The translations under genes were made by a program, and so were the position numbers. A stretch of DNA of 64,000 nucleotides from Phialocephala subalpina (Eukaryota > Ascomycota > Leotiomycetes > Helotiales > Mollisiaceae). Location of the stretch: the NCBI GenBank assembly GCA_900073065.1, contig FJOG01000038.1, positions 345,686-409,685 on the forward strand, in the 5' to 3' direction. The notes below the pieces were generated by a model. It did not search any database. It saw only the letters and a list, made by a program, of their open reading frames with translations, and was not told where the DNA came from. Positions 54,587-64,000 of the stretch are shown here, piece by piece (within the stretch, counting starts at the first letter, position 1; every line of letters begins with the position of its first letter).

Positions 54587-57013
54587 CTAATGTGCTGTTG
54601 GTGTAGCCCTAGCAAGAACCCGTACATTGTCGACTAAACCTTCTACCAACGCCAGGTACTCGTTTGGTTGCTGTGATACCGCTCTCTGACCTTGGTCCCG
54701 GATCGCTGCTGTGGACACTTCGATTTCCAGTTCGTGTTCCTTAACCATCTGGGGACCAGTCTGCATTTTGTTAGGAGCGAACCACCAGGTCTCGGATATC
54801 GTACTTACATGGGTATTTTGTGTTTGAGTTACTTGGGTCAAATCAATTTGATAATGCGATTGGGTATAGCTCAACCGATCCTTGTTGCGATCCGGTTGTC
54901 GGTCGCCAGTCGACGCAGCTATGATTTCCTCGAGCTCCATGTCGAACTTCATTTCAAAGTTGATACTGATTCGGCAGTCAAGCGGAGCTTTGGGATTGAA
55001 GATATCAAGATCGGTGATACGGCATTTAATGATCTTTGCGAGGACTTGACCAGTCTTTTGGTCGTGACTGACCCGAACCTTGATTCTGTGACGGGGATTC
55101 AATTGTTCTCTAACCACGACCGGAAGGTGGGTGAGCATTGTTGGCGGGAGCTCATAGAAAGTATCTCTTTCATGGCGATGGAGATATTCGATCTTGACCC
55201 GCTTCTTAGGTTGAGGATTGTTTGGATGAGTGTCCGCTACGCGCTTATTGAGGAAGTCGTTCAGGCTGCGGTGCTGACCCTGTCATAGTATTAGCATGTA
55301 TATAATGGTAGATCGATTAGAACATACCTCTGTCATAGAACTTCTAAAAGCAAGTCCCGCATTCGGCCTAAGGACACATTCTGATAAGACGGGAAGTTGG
55401 TATCTCTCATTGGTGTCCTTGTCGATGATTTGGCCTAGCTTGGCTTCAATCTCAATCTCAACTCCTCTGCTTGCCAGCTCTCCAAGGTCACCGCGCGAGA
55501 CAACGTGTGCAAACAAGAAGTCTGCAACGCACTTCGTGATCTCGTCTTGCGGTTTTACATTCGTGATAGTCTTCTCCCATGGGCCCAGTATGACTGAAGG
55601 ATCATCTTGCGCCGCAAGGGGAGGTGCAGCACGACTCAAGGCAGGAGATGCATGTGTACTCCCGTTCACTTCAGACTTTATTGGCGGAGGGGCTTGAGAT
55701 GCCGGGTAAATTCCCATAGGTCCCGTAGGCAACTTTCCGTTCACCTTGCCACTTGCCTTAGCACCGAGACTCAAAGCTCCTTTGCTGCGAACACTGCGAG
55801 CCCATACAGGCGGTTCCGTGTATCGAACGCGCTTTTTAGGCGGTTGCTGCGGTGACGTGGATGTGATTTTATGGTCGCCATTTACTTCAGCCTTAACTTC
55901 GTGTTCTCCAACACGTCGAGGTTCCTCAACGACCCCATCTCGGTCTTCCATCTTGCGCTTTGCAGAGTTGTAGCCGTTCTCCATTTGCGGCGGCATAATG
56001 TTTCCTCGCGGTACGCTGGGCACTTGAGACTTTGGGCTGACACTCTCACTGCGCTCCCTCGAACTCTGTGACCTCCTATGCTGCTCGCTCGTCGAGGTTC
56101 TTTGTGAATGTGGTTCGTGAGCACTGGGTGTACTTGGTAATCTGGGGATCGAAGGTGGTGCTGGCGGAGCAGGAGAAGTCTGAAAATTGAAGTACTGCCC
56201 GGAAGGCAGGCCACGTTGTTGATACGGACTCGACGGCTGCGGAAACGATCCTGAGGGGTGTCGTTGATTGCTCAATGGAGGCCCAAGAGGTGTTCCAGGT
56301 TGAGACTGCTGGGAATGTTGCGATTGCTGGCGTTGATGTTGCGCAATTTGAGATGGTGGGAAAGGTGTAGTCGCGGAAATGGGACTATCTTGCGGATATT
56401 GGTTGCTGAAATATTGTTGCTGGCTGTGTGCAGATGTAGGAGTGGAGTTCGAAAGTGACGATTGTGATCTTTGGCGGACTCGACGGCTGCGGAAACGATC
56501 CTGAGGGGTGTCGTTGATTGCTCAATGGAGGCCCAAGAGGTGTTCCAGGTTGAGACTGCTGGGAATGTTGCGATTGCTGGCGTTGATGTTGCGCAATTTG
56601 AGATGGTGGGAAAGGTGTAGTCGCGGAAATGGGACTATCTTGCGGATATTGGTTGCTGAAATATTGTTGCTGGCTGTGTGCAGATGTAGGAGTGGAGTTC
56701 GAAAGTGACGATTGTGATCTTTGGAGGATCCTGCTGGGGAGCGCAAGTCGTTCTGCGGTGGTGCTTGAATCGGCGGTGGAGGAGGAGGGCGGCCTTGATA
56801 GTTGTCTTGATACGCAGTAGGTGAGTTGTAAGGTCCGCCTGGTTGTGCGCCGTAGTCTTGGGATGGATGTTTGCCCGGCGAGGGCTGTTGTGGATGACTA
56901 TACTCTCGATGAAAGCCTTGCTGAGGATGAGCTTGTACTGGAGTGACTGGCGCAGCTTGCTTGGAGACGGAGCTCTCCCCGGCTTCGATGTTGATAATCG
57001 ATTTGAGGTCCAT
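54587..57013 (-). CDS. CET1: mRNA-capping enzyme RNA 5'-triphosphatase (CET1), frame broken by duplication
   Basis: Fungal Cet1-type triphosphatase, which removes the gamma-phosphate of nascent mRNA before guanylylation, in the nucleus. The N-terminal region (MDLKSIINIEAGESS then Pro/Gln-rich) starts at ATG 57013. The catalytic tunnel domain lies in the C-terminal half: motif A VEIEIEAKLGQI, YQLPVLSECVL, RVKIEYLHRHERDTFYELP, RIKVRVSHDQKTG, DCRISINFEMKFDME and motif C EHELEIEV. Introns: 55281-55327 (GTATGT..CAG) and probably 54761-54808 (GTAAGT, CTAAC, CAG; 48 nt, in frame and stop-free). An exact 250-bp tandem duplication (56225-56724) interrupts the disordered N-terminal part: the upstream copy is read in the wrong frame and stops at 56522. 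Because this enzyme is essential in yeasts, an assembly error or a linked compensating base is likely. The catalytic half is intact. Confidence 0.85.
56225..56724. repeat. exact 250-bp tandem duplication within CET1
   Basis: 56225-56474 and 56475-56724 are identical base for base (both begin CGGACTCGACGGCTGC and end GTGATCTTTGG). The unit length is not a multiple of three. No long microhomology at the junctions. It is shorter than the size usually needed to trigger RIP, and indeed carries no differences. Confidence 0.97.
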
Positions 57014-57834
57014 TTTTGCGATTCTACGGCCTCGCAGACCAGACCTGGCGCCTTGCTGCGGGCTACGAGTAACTCGAGATTTCGTTCGAAGGGGAGTTCA
57101 TCTGACAATAGATGCGATTATCGTCTGGTCATACAACAAGATTCGACAGGAGGGTTAATGACTCTGGCGCAAACGGGTCAAGAACAAAGGATGGAGTCTG
57201 CCTCCACAAGAACGAAGACCGGAGCAGCGTGGGACTCCGGCAGATAGCGTGAGGATCGCTGTAGTAGGGCGGTGGTCTACAGATACATGGTCGAAGCCGC
57301 GGTCGTGATGGCAGCGCAGAATCACAGGTGAAGATGTCTTCAGGTTGACAGAATACCATTTCTGGCCCTTGCCGACTCCTATCTTTGGATAGTGTTAGAT
57401 CTCATGCAGGATAGTTGCGCACGTGTTGCAAGCCGCCATGGTTCTTCTAATGTCTGATGGATAAATTGTACATTTTAATGAGGTCAAATGTTCAACACAG
57501 ATTTAATAATTGAAAGCATTCTCCTTCGCTCGACTATTCCTTCGATCGGACAAAAATTGATTTTTGGTGGTGACGCGTGAGACAGCAGCCTTATTTAGCC
57601 TGAGGCTTCAATAGAGCTACAAACGGCCTAGTGCCTTAAGACTGCCACGCCAAAGCCCAAGCTCTGTCACGTAACCAGCTGTGCCTGGCGAACTCAGTCG
57701 AAGGAAACGAACAACACCGAGATTCTTTCCATCAACAACTTCAACCCAACCCTTCTTTCGTTCTGCTCATCTATCGTCCTGAGAGAACATATACCAACAC
57801 TCCTTCACCTACCTTTCAACTCCCCATACCGACC
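57014..57834. promoter_or_regulatory. divergent promoter region CET1/RPN2
   Basis: 820 bp between two housekeeping genes transcribed away from each other. Pyrimidine-rich leader sequence (CTTCAACCCAACCC, CCTTCACCTACC) precedes the RPN2 ATG. No exact proteasome box (GGTGGCAAA) was found. Confidence 0.55.
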
Positions 57835-60800
57835 ATGCCCGGGTTGACTTCAGCCTCCGGAGTCTTGGGCTTCCTCCACGACGAAGAGCCCGAGCTCAAG
57901 GTTTTCGCCCTGCAGACCTTGAACGATGATATCGATACTCTGTGGACTGAAGTCGCTGGGTCTATAGGTCAAATGTACGTGGACTTGATGCCAACAGAGC
58001 TCCGATCTGCTCCTACTTCTATTGTTTACTAACTGTGCCCCTTCAGTGAGGCCCTCTACGAAGATGAAACCTTCCCCGAGCGACAGTTGGCCTCCCTTGT
58101 GTTGGCAAAGGTCTATTATCACCTTCAATTCTATAACGAGAGCATGACCTTTGCTCTCGGCGCTGGTGATCTCTTCAAGCTTGACAACGAAGGCGAATTC
58201 GAGGAGACCATCATCTCCAAATGCGTGGATACCTATATCAACATCTCGTCTGCAAAGCACTCAACACCCCAACAGTCCTCGAAGGCTAGTTCCCTACCTA
58301 CGCTGGCAACCTCTTTCGCAGCTGGGACAGACGAGACTGCTGCGGCTGCGGCACTCACCTCGCCAACAACCCCATTCTCACAATCAACACTACCCTCGAA
58401 GTCGTTGTTATCAAGGGCCTCTACAGAGAACTTAGTAGAGCCCTCCGGACCAGAAGGAAAGTCGGGGTCGATTCCCATCCCCGACCGAGCCACGCAGTCA
58501 GCCTTGAACCAGGTCATTGAGCGACTATTCGAGAGTTGCTTGCGCGAAGGCAGATACCGTCAGGTTGTTGGTATTGCAGTGGAGGCAAGAAACCTTGAAG
58601 TTCTGCGCCGGGTGATCAAGCGTGCAAGCTCAGATTCCCGGGACAAGCAGATTGAAGGTGTACCCGGACCGTCCGAAGAGTTGATGGAGTATGTCTTGGG
58701 GATCTGCATGGATGTCGTGCAGGAGAGAGCCTTACGAACAGAGATCTTGAGATTGATCCTGGATCTGCTAAACGAAATTCCGACTCCTGATTATTTCTCG
58801 ATCGCGAAATGCGCCGTGTACCTAGATCAGGATGAACAGGCATCGGAAATGCTACAGAATTTAGCGGTATGTACACCTGGCTTCTTCACATTGAGTATTC
58901 TGAGCTAATAATTCCATAGGCAAAAGACGATATCACTTCGACTGCAACCGCCTATCAAATCGCATTCGACCTGTACGACAACGGGACACAAGAATTCCTA
59001 GCCAAAGTCATTAAATCTCTTCCTACCGAGCCCGAAGGAACCGAACAAACGGAGGAGGCTACAATCACGAGGATACGAAACATCCTCAATGGAAGTGAAA
59101 CCATCAGATTGAACCTCGAGTTCCTCTATCGCAATAACCACACGGACTTAAGCATCCTTAACAAGGTTCGAGACAGTCTCGAAGGGCGAAATTCGATATT
59201 CCACACAGCAGTGACATTCTGCAATGCATTCATGAACCAGGGAACTACGAATGACAAATTCTTCCGTGATAACCTGGAATGGCTTGGCAAGGCTGTCAAC
59301 TGGTCGAAATTCTCAGCTACTGCAGCTCTCGGAGTTATTCATCGTGGCAATTTGTCTCAATGCCGCAAGCTTCTTGAGCCTTACCTGCCACGGAGAACTT
59401 CTCTCGGAGGCTCAATCTTCAGCCAGGGTGGTGCTCTATATGCTTACGGTTTGATCTACGCCAACCACGGTGCAGACGCGCTCGACTACTTGAAGGAACA
59501 ATTCAAGGAGGCGACCGAGGAAGTCATTCAGCATGGTGGTGCTCTGGGTCTTGGTATTGCGGGTATGGCTACTGGAGATGAGACTATCTACGAAAACTTG
59601 AAGGATGTTCTCTACACCGATTCTGCTCTCAACGGTGAGGCTGTAGGTCTCGCTATGGGCTTGATTATGTTGGGCACAGGCAATATCAAGGCTCTGGAGG
59701 ATATGATTGCGTATGCGCACGACACCCAACACGAGAAGATTGTCCGTGGTCTTGCTGTCGGCATGGCCTTGATCATGTATGGCCGCCAAGAAGGTGCCGA
59801 CGAGCTCATCGAGGGCTTGCTCAATGATCCCGACCCAACTCTTCGTTATGGAGGTATCATGACGGTGGCTCTGGCATACTGTGGTACAGGAAGCAACAAG
59901 GCGGTCCGCAAGTTGCTTCATGTCGCTGTCAGTGATGTCAATGATGATGTGCGAAGAATTGCGGTCATGAGCTTGGGTTTCATCCTCTTCCGCAAACCAG
60001 GAAGTGTGCCAAGAATGGTTGAACTGCTCTCCGAATCATACAACCCACACGTACGATACGGTGCAGCAATGGCACTTGGTATCTCTTGTGCTGGTACTGG
60101 ACTTGACGAGGCCATCGATCTTCTTGAACCTATGATCAAGGACCCAACAGATTTCGTGCGACAAGGTGCTTTGATCTCGCTTGCCATGATCATGGTGCAA
60201 CAAAACGAAGTCATGAACCCGAAGGTCGCCGCTATTCGTAAGACTTTGAAGAAGATTGTCGGTGATCGTCACGAAGATGCCATGACCAAATTCGGTTGTG
60301 CTCTCGCCCTTGGTATAATCGATGCTGGTGGACGCAACTGCACCATCGGTCTGCAAACCCAAACCGGCAACCTCAACATGGCTGGTATTGTCGGAATGGC
60401 CATCTTCACACAATACTGGTATTGGTTCCCCTTCACCCACTTCCTCTCGTTGAGCTTCACCCCAACTTCGATGATCGGACTTGACCACGATCTCGACATC
60501 CCAAGCTTCAAGTTCCACAGTGCAACTCGACCAAGCTTGTTCGACTACCCACCAGAGCAAGAAGTCAAGACTGATGAAGCTCCAACTCTGATTGCTACTG
60601 CTGTGCTTTCTACCACCGCTCAAGCCAAGCGACGAGCTCAAAAGAAGGAGCGTGCCCAGCGTCGAGAGAGCATGGACATCGACCAAACCCCAACCACTCC
60701 AAAAATCAGCCAAGCAGCTGGTGACAAGATGGACGTCGATGAAGAGCCCAAGGATAAGGACGGCAAGACTGAGGAGAAGAAGGATGGCTCCGAGGGTGAG

Positions 60801-61247
60801 AAGGAGACCGGTACCGCCGCAGAGATCGCCAAGAAGAAGCTGGAGAAGGAGAAGGTTGGCTATGACATTGAGAACATGTCCCGAGTTCTTCCCGCCCAAC
60901 TCAAGTTCATCAGCTTCCCAGCAGGCCGTTACAAGCCAGTCAAGAAGCCAACCGGAGGTGTCATCCTCATGATCGATACTCAACCCAAGGAAGAAAAGAT
61001 CTTGCTGGAGGAGAAGTTGAAGAAGGCATCCATCGAGAAGGCCGCCGCACCAACAACATTGGAAGACCTTCGCAACGAGTCATTCAATCTCCGCCGCCAA
61101 GCAGATGCAGCCGGTGAGGCGTCTGGATCTGGCGCCGCAGCAGCAGCAGGTGTCTTGACCGCAGTTGACGAAGATGAGGAAGGTGGAGCGGAGGCTGAGG
61201 TTCCTGGAGAATTCGAATACTTCACGGATAACGAGGATGAGAATTAG
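57835..61247 (+). CDS. RPN2: 26S proteasome regulatory subunit RPN2
   Basis: Three exons, 57835-57974, 58047-58866 and 58920-61247, with introns of 72 nt (GTACGT..CAG) and 53 nt (GTATGT..TAG), all in phase, giving 1095 aa, normal for fungal Rpn2. Landmarks: MPGLTSASGVLGFLHDEE, EALYEDETFPERQLASLV, KVYYHLQFYNESMTFALGAG, IRLNLEFLYRNNHTDL. About ten proteasome/cyclosome repeats lie around residues 455-785 (GGALYAYGLIYANHG, GGALGLGIAGMATGDE, AVGLAMGLIMLGTGN, YGAAMALGISCAGTG, FGCALALGIIDAGGRN). A basic KRRAQKKERAQRR and an acidic C-terminus follow. Rpn2 is the large scaffold of the 19S base and binds ubiquitin-receptor and deubiquitinase partners. Cleanly intact, a good yardstick for sequence quality. 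Confidence 0.97.
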
Positions 61248-64000
61248 ATGGCGGGTGTGTACTTTTAGATATACTCTTCATGTGCAGCCGAATATACGGC
61301 TTTGGTGGAGGCATGAGAGCGAGCGAGAGGATAAATGTTTGTATTGTACAATATACCATGAGCATTGCGCTGCCTACAGCGTCGTAAACATGAACGAAGT
61401 GCATGGCATTGAGTAAGTGAAATTGCTTTGTGGAAAGTGAGATTGTGGCATGGTTGAGACTTATCGAATCAATGTTGTGCGCCATCCCTCGCCATATGAG
61501 TGGGAAAGCACGAGTACGGCTCATCCAATCAGGAGCTTACGAAACCATCCTTTCTTGTCTATATATACTAGAGATTTCGTTTTCACCTCAAAGTCCCTTC
61601 TCCATCTGATCATTCCTTGTAAGATTTAACTTTGAGAGCAGAAATTCATGCAAATTTTCATCGTCACGTGCATGCCACCAACTTTTCTCCTCGTTCCCAA
61701 GTAACCCCTTTTTGTGGCGAGCACTACGGCATTGTTCTATGAGAGGAGTTTCTAGCATCTATCGTTTCCATGTGTTTGCTTCCTTATCGCCATCCGTGTC
61801 AACGATAGATCATCTGTTGCAGAGCAACAGCGAACACCATCGTCGAGATGAGGTCAATGACGCCGACGAGCTTCTGACTCTGGAGCCAGCCGGGATGATG
61901 ATCCAGATCAACAAGCCTCGATGTTGATAGATCTTGAGATCTATAATTTCGTCGATGTGCACAACCAACGGCACTCATGGCACCGAAAATACCCGGTTGC
62001 AACTTGCAGCATCGAGCGAGCATTGAAAAAAGAGGTAACATGTCGTGTGACGAAAGTCTCATCAGATAGGCCTCGACAACAAAAGCAAAGCGGGCAGTTA
62101 TCAGTGATCAACCACCTCGAGACGGCTCATCCAGATTTTGAGATCTGGAATGATATCAGGCTTCTCGACGAGGACTTTTGTACCGACGAACTTCAAGACT
62201 CATTAATGGAATGCTTTCGGATCACAAGTCCAAGCAAACGAGGTCAACAAAGTATCATATTCTAGAGGAAGAGGCAGACAACAATCGTGGGGTAGCGGCC
62301 CAAGCAAAGCGGGAGGTTATCAGGATCAACAACTCCGAAGAGTCCAGAATGATATCAGACTCTTCCACTGCGGACAAAGTTCTTACAACCAGAACGAGCC
62401 TCATAAAGATTCCCGGTGCGGAGATCCGAGCATCATGTTCTAGAGAATCAAAAGACAATATAGTGTGGGGTAGCTTGAGAGCAAAGCGGGTTGTTATCAG
62501 GACTGCCAACTCGACAGAGTCGAGAATGAATCAGACTTTTCGACAAGAAAAACTTACCGACAAGCTTGCTACCTGTCGATGAGCCTCGATCTCGACGGAC
62601 GAACATCAAATCTTGCATCTTCTCCAACGAAGATGCATCGCGCAACTCATATCGCATCTTCTCAAGTCCAGATCTATTTCCGTATCAAACATCTCCAGAA
62701 TCCAGGCAGGCGGGAACGACCAAACCTTCACATGCAGCTCCATCCCAAACACACTAGGAAAAGCAAAATCCACCAGGGTAGCTTCGAGCTTGGGAGTTGG
62801 AATTCCCCTCCGGACTGTGCCACGCACGCGACGTTATCTCTATAGCTAGAAGCACTCTAACAGCCAGACGCCCTCCATCTGGGACAAGGCCGCCGCGGCG
62901 GACCGCGCTAGAGTTATGGAGAATTGGAGATAGATGATTGGGGGCCATAATCTGCAACGACCAGAAAAGGAAGCAAAGGCGTCCATAGTCTTTTGGATGC
63001 GATGCAGTTGTTGGCGGGGGAGAAACGAAACAAGAGACAGCTCCGTCCCGAACGAGAGACCCAAAAGAAAGCAGAAAGCTTCAAATCAATGATTACAATC
63101 GGACGAGAGCTCCCTCGCTCATTGCTGAATAACAGCAAAACAGCTCATGGCATACGATTTCTGGCAATACGTTACAGCGCGGGATCTTCGTTGTGAGTGA
63201 GGTGATGTTCGATGTCAGCCTATCTCTATCTCTCTCTGCTTGACGTCTTCCTCTGGTGTCATCGGCGCATTGCGATCAACGAAAGAACGGCCAGGCCGAG
63301 ATATTTACAGGGACCTTTGCTGGGGGAAGATGCAGGTTGCAACTCTATCAGCGGTCGCACCCAATCAGGACACATCAAAATTCGCCTCTTCCTGCCCACA
63401 AAATCAGCTTGTCTTACCTGCTTTCGCAGTGTTACCCCATGCTTGCTGACGCTTTCATATCACGCCCGGCTATCAGAGATCTCCAAACTTATTTTTCATC
63501 GCGCTGACTGGCTCCTAGTCATTTTATCATTTTATCGTTTTTAGGGTCGATGCCTCACAGTCCAGGTCGTGGATCGCTATCCCCACTGCGGAACGTCAAG
63601 ATTGCCGCCGCTGCGTTCGAGGCCCGCTCGAGATAACATTTGGGTTCGCGATTCGTGGGGCACACCGCCACGGATCAAACCAGCTTGCTCTCGATTGCAG
63701 CTAGAACCGTTGGTGTATCTGTGTCTCCCTTCCAGAATGTCTGAGAGACCACCATCGGGGCCCGTACCAGCAAACCCTACCGCACAACCCACCATGCAGC
63801 CGGACGGGGTTCAAGGAGGCAGGCGAAGACAGGGTATCGCGGGCGGCCGATGGCCTGCCCTGCCAGTGATGAAAGCTTCTTATCTGTTATCCGCTGGGAG
63901 AGGATTGATTGACATATATTGACGTGCTCCCCGGTCCCTGCTTTCGAGAGTCGTGCAGAGCATCAGCTTCATCATCCATCCAGAGGTTTGAGAAGCTACG
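61248..64000. other. intergenic, no supportable gene
   Basis: 2.75 kb downstream of RPN2 with only short, overlapping frames. The only structure found is the degenerate tandem repeat at 62.08-62.56 kb. The last kilobase is G/C-richer and may approach the promoter of a gene beyond the window. Confidence 0.4.
62084..62565. repeat. degenerate tandem repeat, about 180-220 bp unit
   Basis: AGCAAAGCGGGNNGTTATCAG occurs at 62084, 62303 and 62480. Around the second and third copies the similarity extends: ATCATRTTCTAGAG upstream, CAACTCSRMAGAGTCSAGAATGA downstream. The first unit is more diverged. No coding frame runs through all units. Confidence 0.65.

Noticed and set aside
54692..55288. 198-aa plus-strand frame
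   Set aside because: Antisense to the catalytic half of CET1, which has clear family motifs.
57014..57834. Proteasome-gene box in the RPN2 promoter
   Set aside because: Only loose resemblance (TTGGTGGTGACG); no exact GGTGGCAAA on either strand.
60036..60983. 315-aa antisense frame in RPN2
   Set aside because: Open only because of RPN2 codon bias; no independent support.

Overview
The window looks like nuclear DNA of a filamentous ascomycete. The evidence is short introns (about 45-120 nt) with GTAAGT/GTGAGT-type donors, a Zn(II)2Cys6 regulator, HET-domain genes, a fungal purine nucleoside permease, an IKS1-type kinase and a large family of 2EXR/F-box-like proteins. A leotiomycete (Helotiales-like) origin is my guess from overall flavour and is not shown by the sequence. 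No rRNA, convincing tRNA or CRISPR was seen.

Layout. 0.4-17.2 kb is an accessory block: an intact HET gene, a decayed caspase-like gene, an MFS efflux pump destroyed by RIP-like G:C to A:T changes, the divergent intact Zn2Cys6 factor that probably once regulated it, a frameshifted HET pseudogene abutting a 743-aa protein of unknown function, and a HET-domain scrap. 19.3-25.9 kb is quieter: a NUP-family purine nucleoside permease, an IKS1 kinase and a small conserved 130-aa protein. 26.3-49.7 kb is dominated by a dispersed tandem array of about twelve 2EXR-type paralogues in every state from intact to wrecked. It is interrupted by a 419-nt assembly gap, by a seven-exon dynamin-like GTPase and by an almost pure A/T island. 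49.9-54.2 kb is a long conserved multi-exon gene carrying several stops and frameshifts. 54.6-61.2 kb is a housekeeping pair read divergently: the mRNA-capping RNA triphosphatase (CET1), whose N-terminal coding region carries an exact 250-bp tandem duplication that breaks the frame, and the proteasome subunit RPN2. 61.2-64 kb holds no gene I can support, only a degenerate tandem repeat.

Together. The housekeeping genes read cleanly apart from CET1, so most breaks in the accessory genes look real rather than general sequencing noise. HET, caspase, dynamin-like and 2EXR genes lie within 50 kb. HET and caspase families are tied in fungi to non-self recognition and regulated cell death, so the region can be read as a fast-turning-over recognition island, but that reading is inference. 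The strongest direct observations are the RIP-scarred transporter, the 2EXR birth-and-death array and the duplication inside an otherwise essential capping-enzyme gene.
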